Counted from the first letter of the stretch, positions 25,491-33,928 are shown. The stretch: 64,000 nucleotides of DNA from CAYFUG01 sp964346295 (GCA_964346295.1 CAYFUG010000003.1:1-64000); one strand, 5' to 3'. Numbers and translations are program-made. The notes: generated from the sequence alone by a model not told the origin.

Positions 25491-27152
25491 AGACCCAATC
25501 GCCAGCACCCAAAAAATCACCGCCGTATCATTCTGCCAAATGGTCGCATCCACCAGCCCATGCAGCAAAAAGTAACTAACGATCAAAGCAGCCAAAGCTC
25601 CCGCCTCCCCACCTCCAGCCAAGACGGCTTTTTTAAAACCTAAATCACCCCTTTCTTTCCTCTGAAATTCTCTTTTTAGCTTTTCAGATTCCAGAAGGGC
25701 TTTCATTTTTGAGTGCGATTCTAGGCGCGGGCGAGTATCAGAGTGAGCTGTACTGAGAGGTACAGTGAACGAGAAACGGAGCCTGCAACAACGAAGCGCG
25801 CCAAAAATGGAAGCCCCCAAGAGACCAAAGCCCAGTCCGGAAAGAACCCCCCCTTCTAGCCAGAGATGCATCCAATTATTATGCGCGTGAGGCACCGCCC
25901 ACTGCGGATAATGCTCAAAGTGAGGCTGGACTGCCAAATACTCCTCTTGAAAATTGCCCGGCCCAATTCCCGTCAGCCAATGATAATCCTTAGCCCAAAT
26001 TAAACTCGCCGCTCGATAAATTGCCACCCGAGAATCCCCAGAAGTCGGCGGGCTAACCGGCTGATAGTTTGACCATTGAGCCAAAAAACTACTCCCTAAA
26101 ATTAGGCCCAGACTTACAACATTCAAAAATATCACCGCCGCCCCCAACCACCTAAACCGCTGTAGGGGGACAATTAATCGTACTCTCTTTTCCCCATTTC
26201 CTTCTCCACTCTCATCAGATTTAAGGGCTTTCATTTTTGAGGAAATTTTTAGGCGACGCCGAGGCTTCACTTGAGGCGTACTGAAAGGTACGGTGAAAAC
26301 GAAACGTAGGTGGCAACACCAAAGCGCGCCAAGTTTGAAAGCCACAATCAAAACCAGCGCCCCCAACGCCCCCGCCGACTCCGTTTTTATTAGCGCTATT
26401 GATAATATCAAGAGAAAAAGAGCCCATAGAATACTCTTCGAAATTAGGTCTTTCAAATTTGAGTGCGATTTTAGGCGACGCCGAGGCTTCACTTGAGGCG
26501 TACTGAAAGGTACGGTGAAAACGAAACGCAGGTGGCAACACCAAAGCGCGCCAAGTTTGAAAGCCCCCACTAACAAGCCAGGCACCAGAATCATCGCCAG
26601 ATGATTAGGCGAATCCCACCACAACTCTAAGCGCCCATCAAAAGTCAGTCCCCCTCGCCCCGGCGATCCAGTTAAAAATGCTACCGCCCCTGCCATAGCT
26701 AAAAACCCCGCCAAAGCCATCAGCGGATAAAAGACATTACTCCAAATCAGCCTCTCTCTTTTGATTAAGGGCTCTTGACCCAACCGTAAGCGCCAAATCA
26801 ACCCCAGTAAAATTGGCAGGACTAAAAAGCTTTTTAAAGCCCCCAATCCCGTTGTCCAATTTTCGCCACTCAGGTTGATCAAATAAGAAATTCCCAGGCC
26901 TAAAATAATCAAGAGTAAAGCTAATCCCAACCATTTATCATCTCGCCAAAACCTAGAGCTACCCCCCTTCCAGCTCGACCAGCCCAAGCGCCGCATGTTA
27001 TCCAGAATCGCCCCTAATAAAAGCAAATCCAATAAATTCACACTGGCTGAATCCATCCCTGGCAGATTAATCCGCACCAAATACACCGGCAGCAGCAAAA
27101 ATACCAACCCAGTCAATTCTAACTTGCCAAATTTTCTAGCAATCCTTTTCAT
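25479..27152 (-). CDS. O-antigen ligase/polymerase-like membrane protein with three in-frame repeat insertions
   Basis: From the ATG at 27150-27152 the protein has about 557 residues and ten or more helices. The Wzy/WaaL signature is GDSRVAIYRAASLIWAKDYH, GIGPGNFQEEYL and VPHAHNNWMHLW with its conserved His. Three near-identical segments of about 35-40 residues (starting F-K/R-GALxCCxLRFxFTVPxST and ending near K-ALK or similar) interrupt loops between helices; each is the reverse translation of a family-A palindrome. The frame stays open through all three. The start at 27191 and the stop are also within family-A copies. Function may survive if loops tolerate the insertions; it could also be decaying. 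Confidence 0.7.
   Translation of the reverse strand: MKRIARKFGKLELTGLVFLLLPVYLVRINLPGMDSASVNLLDLLLLGAILDNMRRLGWSSWKGGSSRFWRDDKWLGLALLLIILGLGISYLINLSGENWTTGLGALKSFLVLPILLGLIWRLRLGQEPLIKRERLIWSNVFYPLMALAGFLAMAGAVAFLTGSPGRGGLTFDGRLELWWDSPNHLAMILVPGLLVGAFKLGALWCCHLRFVFTVPFSTPQVKPRRRLKSHSNLKDLISKSILWALFLLILSIALIKTESAGALGALVLIVAFKLGALWCCHLRFVFTVPFSTPQVKPRRRLKISSKMKALKSDESGEGNGEKRVRLIVPLQRFRWLGAAVIFLNVVSLGLILGSSFLAQWSNYQPVSPPTSGDSRVAIYRAASLIWAKDYHWLTGIGPGNFQEEYLAVQPHFEHYPQWAVPHAHNNWMHLWLEGGVLSGLGFGLLGASIFGALRCCRLRFSFTVPLSTAHSDTRPRLESHSKMKALLESEKLKREFQRKERGDLGFKKAVLAGGGEAGALAALIVSYFLLHGLVDATIWQNDTAVIFWVLAIGSSLL
25694..25816. repeat. Palindromic element, family A, inside a coding region (1)
   Basis: Arms GGGCTTTCATTTTTGAGTGC and GCGCCAAAAATGGAAGCCC pair; the core hairpin is GCTGTACTGAGAGGTACAGTG. 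On the minus strand it is read as GALRCCRLRFSFTVPLST and following residues, without a stop, within the O-antigen-ligase-like gene. Confidence 0.85.
26222..26344. repeat. Palindromic element, family A, inside a coding region (2)
   Basis: This copy is nearly identical to the one at 26448. The core is GAGGCGTACTGAAAGGTACG. Minus-strand translation gives GALWCCHLRFVFTVPFSTPQ followed by VKPRRRLK, without stops. Confidence 0.88.
26448..26570. repeat. Palindromic element, family A, inside a coding region (3)
   Basis: It differs from the copy at 26222 at only a few positions, mostly in the left arm (GTGCGATTTTAGGCGACGCC instead of GGAAATTTTTAGGCGACGCC). It encodes the same peptide on the minus strand. 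Confidence 0.88.
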
Positions 27153-27182
27153 CCCCAAGAATTTACTACTAAACAATAATAA

Positions 27183-27320
27183 AACTTTCATTTTTTAGGA
27201 AATTTCTAGGCGCTTCCCCTGCCTGTCGGCAGACAGGGAGGCTTTGGCTGAGCCGTACTAGAAAAGTACGGTGAAGACAAAACACAAGGTGGCAACAACG
27301 AAATTTTTAAGAAATGGAAG
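27183..27320. repeat. Palindromic element, family A, between two ligase-like genes
   Basis: Arms CTTTCATTTTTTAGGAAATT and GAAATTTTTAAGAAATGGAAG flank a CTGCCTGTCGGCAGACAG palindrome and the core CCGTACTAGAAAAGTACGGTG. It contains the TAA stop (27307-27309) of the upstream gene and a possible ATG (27189-27191) of the downstream gene. Confidence 0.8.
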
Positions 27321-28584
27321 TTTTAGGCCTAAATGAAATAGCTAAAATAACTAAAAACAGAGGAAAAACTCGCACCGAATAAATCGGTGTCTCAAATAAT
27401 GAATGCACCAAAAAGATCACCGCGCTAGTAGCGACTAAACGCTCTGGTATCGAAGCCTGATTACTCCGAAAAACTACTGCTCCCACCGGCGCCAAAACTA
27501 GAGCTAGGAGTACCAGCGCATTAGCAAAGCCGGTTTCCGCCCCAAAATCCAAAAATAAATTATGCGCGTAAATTGGGCTCCGCAAATTAGCTTCCGGATC
27601 CACATAATTAGCAAAGTTACCAATTCCTACCCCACCCCAAGGATGCTCATAAGTCGCTTGAGCCCCTGCCCGCCACATCTCTAATCGACCAGAATTAGAG
27701 CCTTCAGAGAGATTAAAAGAAGAAAGCAAACGCCCCCATAAGGGATTAGGCAAAGCGAAAAAAAGCACGCCTGCTAACCCCGCCAATACCAACCAGACTT
27801 GCTTTTGCAGTAAAAACCGAAGGGTTTCTTTTTGAAAAAGCCAGAAAACACCAGCTACCAAAATTGAAAAATAGGCCGCTCGAGAAAAAGACAGCAAACT
27901 CGCTATTAACGCCAAGCTTGCTATCATAAGGTAAAAAGACTTTCGGAAACGATAATAAGCCCAGATCACCAGAGGTAATGTTAAATTAAGATACAACGCA
28001 AACAAGTGAGGATCGGGAAAAGATCCAAAAGTTCTCATCACCGTGCGCCCCGAAAGATTCACCAACCAGCTAGGGAAAGCTAATACTACCTCCGAAAAGG
28101 CTTCTCCTAAAAACATTGGCGCCCAGTATTTCCTCAATAAAATTAAAGTAGGATCTAATCCAATTGACCATTGTAAACTAAAAATCGCTAGTCCCACTAA
28201 ACTCAAAACTAGGACACTCCAAGAAACCACCTTCAAAAACCAAGCTGTACTGAAGTTATAATCAGGGTCACTAAAGAAATCATGGGCTGTCAAATAAACT
28301 GGTACTAAAGAAAACAAGTACAAGATTTTCCGAACAGCTCGTGCTTCGTCACTTGCCCAAAAAAAAGAAAGCACGCTAATCAATAGAAAGCTTAGCAATA
28401 ACCAAAATCGCACCTTGGAATCAACTACAATTTTCCGCCTGAGCAAGTTCTCCCCTAGCCACAGCAAAAACAACAACGGGACCAGCGCCCGCGTTAATTG
28501 CAAATCAATCCCCTCTGCCGGTCCCAAAGCGAAAGAAAAAGGTAAAATAAAAACTAAACCTAAAAAAAGCTTCTTCCACAACAT
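27307..28584 (-). CDS. O-antigen ligase family protein
   Basis: The 425-residue protein has about eleven to twelve helices. The WaaL/Wzy-C motif region is SGRLEMWRAGAQATYEHPW, GVGIGNFANYV and IYAHNLFLDFGAETG, including the loop His. Members join or polymerise lipid-linked glycans on the outer face of the cytoplasmic membrane. Its last residues (KTSIS) and stop are encoded by a family-A repeat. A second ligase-like gene follows, so the pair may assemble a cell-surface polysaccharide with the glycosyltransferases elsewhere in the window. Confidence 0.88.
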   Translation of the reverse strand: MLWKKLFLGLVFILPFSFALGPAEGIDLQLTRALVPLLFLLWLGENLLRRKIVVDSKVRFWLLLSFLLISVLSFFWASDEARAVRKILYLFSLVPVYLTAHDFFSDPDYNFSTAWFLKVVSWSVLVLSLVGLAIFSLQWSIGLDPTLILLRKYWAPMFLGEAFSEVVLAFPSWLVNLSGRTVMRTFGSFPDPHLFALYLNLTLPLVIWAYYRFRKSFYLMIASLALIASLLSFSRAAYFSILVAGVFWLFQKETLRFLLQKQVWLVLAGLAGVLFFALPNPLWGRLLSSFNLSEGSNSGRLEMWRAGAQATYEHPWGGVGIGNFANYVDPEANLRSPIYAHNLFLDFGAETGFANALVLLALVLAPVGAVVFRSNQASIPERLVATSAVIFLVHSLFETPIYSVRVFPLFLVILAISFRPKTSIS

Positions 28585-28674
28585 CCTTTTTAGTGTTTTT
28601 GAGTTAAATCAACTTCCTCAAATTTAGAACTTTCTTCTTAATCTCGCAATGCCTCAAAATTAGAATTCACCTAA

Positions 28675-28736
28675 ATAAAAAAGCGAAGCAGCCAAATAAC
28701 TAGAAAAATCTAATTATTCCACTGTTTCGCTTTTAC
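28675..28736 (-). terminator. Long imperfect hairpin, terminator-like on the minus strand
   Basis: AAAAGCGAAGCAG (28679-28691) pairs with CTGTTTCGCTTTT (28722-28734), and the interior AATAACTAG/CTAATTATT can extend it. On the minus strand the stem is followed by TTTTTTATTT. It lies upstream of the ligase-like gene ending at 27307. Confidence 0.5.
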
Positions 28737-28749
28737 TCAAATAAAACCT

Positions 28750-28871
28750 TAGGGCTTTCAAGTTTGAGGAAATTTTTAAGAAAAATCGAGGCCTCGAGCG
28801 AGCCGTACTGTCTTGGTACGGTGAATTCGAAACGCAGATTTTGACACCAAAATTTTCCAAATTTGGAAGTC
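28750..28871. repeat. Palindromic element, family A
   Basis: Arms GGGCTTTCAAGTTTGAGGAAA and TTTTCCAAATTTGGAAGTCCC pair; the core is GCCGTACTGTCTTGGTACGGTG. It is intergenic and immediately left of the structured RNA candidate. Confidence 0.8.
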
Positions 28872-28892
28872 CCAGAGCCCCCGAAAATGGTT

Positions 28893-29188
28893 ACCGGGGC
28901 AACTAACCCCTAATACTTGATTATATGGGCTGCCGCCCCGGTTTTCCGGCGAAAGCTCTAAGTCTTCTTGAGCGCACGATATTAAGCTCTAGGCTTAATC
29001 TTTACGACTCTTTTTCTTTAACTAACCTTGTTTTATTTTTTGAAATTAAGTAAGGCCTAATTACTAGTTTCAAAATAACAAGGAAGAGTCTCTCTAGACG
29101 AGAATGTGCGCCTAGAAAGCAAAATAAAAGAGAAGGACTCTCGCCGAAAACATGTCTATCCTGCAGAAAAAAAGACATGTTTTTTTCT
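28893..29188 (+). ncRNA. Structured non-coding RNA, 6S-like candidate with terminator
   Basis: The segment 28947-29146 folds as a rod of about 200 nt. CGGCGA pairs with TCGCCG, AGTCTTCT with AGAAGGACT, and GCGCAC (28972-28977) with GTGCGC (29106-29111). A large central bubble follows, holding a small hairpin ATTAAGC/GCTTAAT, then GACTCTT with AAGAGTC and CCTTGTT with AACAAGG near the tip. Rod size, central bubble and bubble hairpin resemble 6S RNA, which binds RNA polymerase as a promoter mimic. A plus-strand terminator (ACATGTCT...AGACATGT then T7) ends it. An upstream stem ACCGGGGC/GCCCCGGT lies at 28893-28942. No ORF or clear promoter was seen. Confidence 0.5.
29150..29188 (+). terminator. 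Rho-independent terminator of the structured RNA
   Basis: AAACATGTCT pairs with AGACATGTTT, followed by seven T on the plus strand. Confidence 0.85.
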
Positions 29189-29327
29189 TCTACTAATCCT
29201 TAAACAGGAGAACCTGGACTTGCTTTTATTTTTGTTTTGCTGAAGTAGCCTTTGTTTTTGCGTAGATTTTTTTGTTTTTGTTTTTGTATAAAGAAGGCTG
29301 ACTTCCAGCTCACTAAAAGCAAGCTAG

Positions 29328-29388
29328 AACAGCAGAAGAAGTCCAATCGCGAGTAGGGGGAAATCGCGATTGGAATTCTTCTGCTGTT
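29328..29388. repeat. Long hairpin, 24 paired positions
   Basis: AACAGCAGAAGAA pairs with TTCTTCTGCTGTT and TCCAATCGCGA with TCGCGATTGGA, with one G-A mismatch between the blocks and an 11-base loop (GTAGGGGGAAA). There is no T run after either side, so it is not a simple terminator. It lies about 100 bases beyond the stop of the gene at 29491. Confidence 0.8.
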
Positions 29389-29490
29389 AAGGAAAATAGA
29401 AGTTTTTGATAAAGAACTAAAGCCTTCTTAACTGAAGGCAGGCGTATTCTATCACCTTTACTTTTGGTGGTCAAGAGCTTTTGTATTTTT

Positions 29491-31626
29491 CTAAAAACCT
29501 GAAATCTTGGCCTCACAGAATCCATTATCAATGGCTTCAGTTAGAGGATCATCCACTAACTTCCCATCAATCTTGGTCTCTGATCCTCCATCCGGAGTAG
29601 AGCTACTGCTAACATTATCAGCGTTAATAAGCGCCCAATAATAATCGGCAACTCTACTTCTTAAGTCCTCGTCATAATTACAAATCAACTCTCCATCTCC
29701 CGGCGTTTCCTCTTTGTATTGACACTTTCCGTCAACCATCCCTACTATTTCTCTTTGCATGCTTTCGCCAGTCATTAGGTGATCAAAGTTGCAGGTCATA
29801 GGCTCACAAGCTCTCAATTTATCAGAAAGAAAGCCAAGCGACTCTCCCTTACAAAAAGAAGCTGCCCTGGCCTGCTCTTCTTCTTCACTGTAAATACTAC
29901 CAGAATCGCCCCTAATCGCACCCTTATCCATACTAATTTTGTCCAAAATCATACTGGTAGAAGTTTTGGAGGTGGAAAAAAACAACAAATCCTCACCCTG
30001 ATAACTCACTGTGCCCCAGTCTACAGAAGTAGTAGGATCTCCCTGGATATAATTAAAGAAGCGTATCCCAGAAGAAAGATGACTCTCCTGAAAAGCTACT
30101 CTAGAAGGAACTGTAGGTGGCACTCCCTGGAATATAAACAAGCTTTGCATTTCTCTTGGCAATTGAGACTCAAGCGCCTTTACTTTAGCACTGACATCTT
30201 GACTAGTCACCCCAGCAGCCAAGGAAAATATCAAGTTAACATTAAGGCTTCTTCCTAAAGAATCCTCTGAAACAAAGATCCAGGCATCCGATCCCAAGGA
30301 ATTTATTAGATTACCTAATTCTAAATTTAAACCTGACATTAACTGAGTACTAGCCTTTTGATCTCCTCCCGGAATCACTTTAATAAAAATCCCTTCCGTC
30401 AAATCAGCTCCCGCTGCTTCTTGGTTATCAATGAAGTTACTTAGGTCATCTTCAAAATTACTTGGATCAGTAATTCTTAAACTCAAAGGCTCACTTAATT
30501 TAAGTCCTTTAGTAATGTCCGGCTCCTCCATTGACTCTTCTTGCTCTAATTCATCAGAAGGTTCGGGAGTTTCCTGGGTTAAATCGGAATCCACTCCCAT
30601 CCCAGTTTGATACATAAAGAAGTAGTAATAGGCTCCCGCCCCTAAGGTCAAAAAAACTACTAATACTGCCACTACTACTAACCAAGTACTAGATCCGCCC
30701 TTGGTGACTATGGTATTATTGGCCCCTAGAGAAGAAGATCCTTGGCCAGCAGGAGCATTGTCAAATTTACGGCTAGGAACTTTATTTAAAATATCACCTT
30801 TACCACCACTCCCTTCGCCAGTAGTGTTTTGATTTTTTTTATTTTTAGCTTTCGCGAAAATATCATCGTAGACATTTTTCTTTTTACCTCCTNNNNNNNN
30901 NNNNNNNNNNNNNNNNNNNNNNNNNNNNNNNNNNNNNNNNNNNNNNNNNNNNNNNNNNNNNNNNNNNNNNNNNNNNNNNNNNNNNNNNNNNNAAATATCA
31001 TCGTAGACATTTTTCTTTTTACCTCCTCCGGAACCAACTGATTTATCAGGCTCAATGGTAGCAGAAGGCTTTGGAGGAAGATTTCCCGGCGCTGCTCCCG
31101 AATTAACAGGTGGAGAGGGAGGGGGAGGAGGGGGAGTTGGACCACCGGAGAGAGAAGGTGCTGGTTTTTGACCACCTTCTAAATCTGGTAATTTAGGAGG
31201 AGGGGCCATTTTCCCATTCATAGCGAAACCCGTTTCTGTCGGACCAGAAGGCTCAGCGGCACCAGAACTCTCTCCCTCTTTATTTTTTTGATTGGTAGTA
31301 GAATCAGAATTTTTCGCTGCTTGAGAGGATTGAGAAGAATCTTTTTGCTCCAAAAAAGGACTCTTCCCGCTTCCTTGGGGTTGAATTTGAGTTTTTCCTG
31401 AGTCCGAGCTTTTGGATCCAGAGCCAACCGAGCCAGCCCTAGATCCCCCTTTTCCAGAAAACTTATTTTTATCAAAACCACTAGCTGGCACCATCACTGA
31501 CATAGTAGAAACGCTTCCCGGATTTTTCAAATCCCCTTGCATTGTTTCCACTTCTAAAACCAAGGAGGTCATCCTTTGTGATTGCTGGTCGCCTTTAGCA
31601 GCTGCTTTATCATCAGAGCCAAACAT
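29491..31626 (-). CDS. Single-pass membrane protein with Pro/Gly-rich N-terminus, unknown (contains assembly gap)
   Basis: As written the frame spans 711 residues, including 100 N. The N-terminal 240 residues are Ser, Pro, Gly and Gln rich and probably disordered. One helix (WLVVVAVLVVFLTLGAGAYYYFFM) follows, then an acidic linker and an external domain of about 380 residues with several Cys near the C-terminus. I know no family for it. The gap flanks are identical for 35 bases, so the true protein is probably about 45 residues shorter, with one copy of GGKKKNVYDDIF. The linker and external domain suggest a surface or adhesion role, but this is a guess. Confidence 0.6.
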   Translation of the reverse strand: MFGSDDKAAAKGDQQSQRMTSLVLEVETMQGDLKNPGSVSTMSVMVPASGFDKNKFSGKGGSRAGSVGSGSKSSDSGKTQIQPQGSGKSPFLEQKDSSQSSQAAKNSDSTTNQKNKEGESSGAAEPSGPTETGFAMNGKMAPPPKLPDLEGGQKPAPSLSGGPTPPPPPPSPPVNSGAAPGNLPPKPSATIEPDKSVGSGGGKKKNVYDDIXXXXXXXXXXXXXXXXXXXXXXXXXXXXXXXXXXGGKKKNVYDDIFAKAKNKKNQNTTGEGSGGKGDILNKVPSRKFDNAPAGQGSSSLGANNTIVTKGGSSTWLVVVAVLVVFLTLGAGAYYYFFMYQTGMGVDSDLTQETPEPSDELEQEESMEEPDITKGLKLSEPLSLRITDPSNFEDDLSNFIDNQEAAGADLTEGIFIKVIPGGDQKASTQLMSGLNLELGNLINSLGSDAWIFVSEDSLGRSLNVNLIFSLAAGVTSQDVSAKVKALESQLPREMQSLFIFQGVPPTVPSRVAFQESHLSSGIRFFNYIQGDPTTSVDWGTVSYQGEDLLFFSTSKTSTSMILDKISMDKGAIRGDSGSIYSEEEEQARAASFCKGESLGFLSDKLRACEPMTCNFDHLMTGESMQREIVGMVDGKCQYKEETPGDGELICNYDEDLRSRVADYYWALINADNVSSSSTPDGGSETKIDGKLVDDPLTEAIDNGFCEAKISGF
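30893..30992. other. Assembly gap of 100 N
   Basis: Exactly 100 N inside the gene at 29491-31626. The 35 bases before (30858-30892) and after (30993-31027) are identical, as expected when two contig ends overlap but were scaffolded instead of merged. Confidence 0.95.
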
Positions 31627-31745
31627 TGCTTAGTTTTTTGATATTTATTTTTTGTTTACTTCCTTACTTTTTTGAAAGTAAATACATCTTTTTGAATTAT
31701 AGCATAAACTTTCAAATGTAAAAACCCTTCTCTTTTAGTTTTCGT

Positions 31746-32693
31746 CTACCCCCCTAAAGACTTTATCTTTCGATTAATCTCCGCTAGTCCTTGAAAGGGA
31801 GCGGAAGTAGTAAAATAATGACTCTTTCCTTGAAAAGAAAATTTTAGTGATTCAGCATGCAAAAGATGCCTATCAAAAATCCGGTTAAATCTAGCCACTC
31901 GCTGCGAGGCATACTTATCGTCTCCCACAATAGGATGCCCTAAGGCATGGAGGTGAATTCGAATCTGATGCTTACGTCCGGTCTGGGGGACGACTTCTAG
32001 TAAACTAGTTCTTTTCCCACTTTCTAAAGGCTTTATTTCCGTAACAGCCGACTTGGGATTGATTAGTTTTTCTGGATATTTACTAGTAGCTTGACGAGTA
32101 GGATATTTTCGAGATCTGCCAATGAAGCCTTTTGTCACTCCTTTCTTTTTTACTCTACCCCAGCAAATTGCCTGATATTTTTTAATAATTTTACGATTTT
32201 GAAAAAGTTTCTTAAGTTCTAAGAAACTCTCTTGCTTCCGAGCTACCAAGATCAGTCCGGAGGTCTTCTTGTCCAACCGGTGAACAATTCCCGGCCGTAA
32301 TTCATTTTCTCCTACTCCTTCTAGCTCCGGAAAGCGAGCGATTAAGCCATTCGCTAGAGTATTTTGCTGCTCACTCCAAGAGGGATGCACCGAAATTCCT
32401 GCCGGCTTATTGATAACCAAAAAGTCTTTATTGCCAGCAATTACTTCCACCTCTATTTCCGGCTGAGACTTAAGTTCCAAAGTATTTTGAGGATATTCAC
32501 TAATCTCTAATTTAATTTGATCACTCACTTTTAATTTTTGACGCGACAAAACCATCTCGCCATTTAGCAGCACCGCCCCCTTCTCCAGTTCTTTTTGAAA
32601 AAAATTCCGGGGATAGTCCGGAAACTTAACAGCCAAAAACTTATCAATCCGCCCTCCTGCCTCTTTTTCTTCAATCGTAATTTCCTTTTCCAT
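31746..32693 (-). CDS. rluD: RluA/RluD-family 23S rRNA pseudouridine synthase
   Basis: The ATG at 32691-32693 gives about 315 residues; a TTG two codons earlier is less likely. An N-terminal S4 RNA-binding domain (GRIDKFLAVKFPDYPR to VLLNGEMV) precedes the catalytic domain with RPGIVHRLDKKTSGLILVAR, whose HRLDKxTSG carries the catalytic Asp. The later motif TGRKHQIRIHLHALGHPIVG is also standard. Such enzymes convert uridines in helix 69 of 23S rRNA. RluD is the most likely subtype because an S4 domain is present, but exact targets are not provable here. Confidence 0.9.
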   Translation of the reverse strand: MEKEITIEEKEAGGRIDKFLAVKFPDYPRNFFQKELEKGAVLLNGEMVLSRQKLKVSDQIKLEISEYPQNTLELKSQPEIEVEVIAGNKDFLVINKPAGISVHPSWSEQQNTLANGLIARFPELEGVGENELRPGIVHRLDKKTSGLILVARKQESFLELKKLFQNRKIIKKYQAICWGRVKKKGVTKGFIGRSRKYPTRQATSKYPEKLINPKSAVTEIKPLESGKRTSLLEVVPQTGRKHQIRIHLHALGHPIVGDDKYASQRVARFNRIFDRHLLHAESLKFSFQGKSHYFTTSAPFQGLAEINRKIKSLGG

Positions 32694-32759
32694 AAACAAA
32701 AATTAAACTTTCCCCTCTACCAGGAGACGGCCTCATACTAAAAACTACAAACTAACCAG

Positions 32760-32843
<84 letters not shown>

Positions 32844-32848
32844 TTCCG

Positions 32849-32884
32849 TAGCTCCCTCTTTGCAAAAGAGGGTTGGGGAGATTT
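32849..32884. repeat. Short hairpin repeat, family B (variant)
   Basis: GCTCCCTCTTTGCAAAAGAG followed by GGTTGGGGAGATTT matches the family-B pattern with CCTCTTT pairing to AAAGAGG. Confidence 0.6.
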
Positions 32885-32984
32885 ATACTTAGAAAATCAT
32901 AATTCATTCCTCAAAATTTGCAAGTCTCTCTTCCTCGTGCTTCAATAAGGCTAACTAATTGTCCTGATTATCCGACACCAAACC

Positions 32985-33710
32985 ATGCTAACTTCAAAAG
33001 AAAAACCAAGCAAAAAACAAAAGCAGCGCGCTCCTTCTCGCTTTCGTGAAATTATTTTTCAAGCCTTTTTAGTCTCTCTAATTTTTTCTGGCTTAGTCCT
33101 GCTCTTTGCCGCTTGGGCCAATTTCCGCGTCTCTCAAGCTGGGGAAGAAGACCGCCTTTTTACGGACCCGGAAAAGACTTGTCAAGCCCAAGCTGTTTTA
33201 ATTTTAGGGGCCTTAGTCTACCCCAGTGGCCAACTCAGTGACATTCTGTTAGATCGCGCTATCACCGCTCTAGAAGCCTACCAAGCCGGCCGAGCTGACA
33301 AAATTCTCATCAGTGGCGACCATGGCCGCCCTGGCTATGACGAAGTGGGCGCCGTCCGTGATTACCTCTTGGAACAAGGCGTTCCGTCCCAAGATATCTT
33401 CACTGACCACGCCGGATTTGATACCCGGGATTCCCTTTATCGAGCCGAAGAAGTTTTTAAGGTAGACTCTTTGATCATCGTCACCCAAGAATTCCATCTC
33501 CCCCGAGCCCTCTTCTTGGCCGACGACATTGGCATCGAAGCCTGCGGCCTAATCGCCGATCGCCACATCTACGCCACCGCCCGCCTCAACGCCCTCCGTG
33601 AGCCTCTCGCCGTCGTCAAAGCCTGCTGGGAAGCCCTTTGGAACACTAAGCCCACTTACCTCGGCGACCCCATTCCCATCACCGGCAACGGCCAAGCTAG
33701 CTGGGATTAA
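32985..33710 (+). CDS. SanA/YdcF-like DUF218 membrane protein
   Basis: The 241-residue protein has a basic start, one membrane helix (about 27-48) and an external DUF218 domain. Motifs are AVLILGALVYPSGQLSDILL, ADKILISGDHG, DEVGAVRDYLLEQGVP and VTQEFHLPRALFLAD. This matches SanA, linked to envelope permeability and vancomycin resistance at high temperature in enterobacteria; the enzyme activity of the family is unclear. The 3' half is richer in C than its neighbours. It is the first gene of the rightward block. Confidence 0.88.
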   Translation: MLTSKEKPSKKQKQRAPSRFREIIFQAFLVSLIFSGLVLLFAAWANFRVSQAGEEDRLFTDPEKTCQAQAVLILGALVYPSGQLSDILLDRAITALEAYQAGRADKILISGDHGRPGYDEVGAVRDYLLEQGVPSQDIFTDHAGFDTRDSLYRAEEVFKVDSLIIVTQEFHLPRALFLADDIGIEACGLIADRHIYATARLNALREPLAVVKACWEALWNTKPTYLGDPIPITGNGQASWD

Positions 33711-33893
33711 AAACTTGTCATTCCGGATTTTGTAAAGTAAAAGTCCGGAATCTTGGCCTAACATAATCACTTAACCTTCTATATCCTCGTCAAGTCAACT
33801 CCCAACACACTAAAACCTTTCTTGATTCGCACAATGCGTAGTTACCAAGGATACTTAGGTTACGGCCCTAAAATAGACAAAGCAGCCTATTTC
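33711..33893. other. Spacer between sanA-like gene and Phe attenuator
   Basis: It contains a hairpin ATTCCGGATTTTG/AAAGTCCGGAAT near 33720-33751, possibly the terminator of the upstream gene although the T run is poor. Short inverted words GTTACC/GGTTAC lie near 33841-33863. No convincing gene. Confidence 0.35.
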
Positions 33894-33922
33894 TTTACAA
33901 AGTCAATATTATATATTACAAT
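33894..33922 (+). promoter_or_regulatory. Promoter of the Phe leader and PheRS gene
   Basis: TTTACA (33894-33899), a 17-base spacer and TACAAT (33917-33922). The predicted start near 33929 would coincide with the ATG of the leader peptide, so the leader mRNA may be leaderless. Confidence 0.7.
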
Positions 33923-33928
33923 TCAAGC

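Noticed and set aside
28843..28848. TTGACA in family-A copies as a promoter -35
   Set aside because: It recurs in several copies (for example 28843, 47347, 52676) because of repeat sequence, and no -10 box lies 16-18 bases downstream.
28893..29188. tmRNA, RNase P RNA or SRP RNA
   Set aside because: None of their conserved cores (tRNA-like ends, GAGGAAAGTCC, SRP tip loop) is present; the 6S-like shape fits better.
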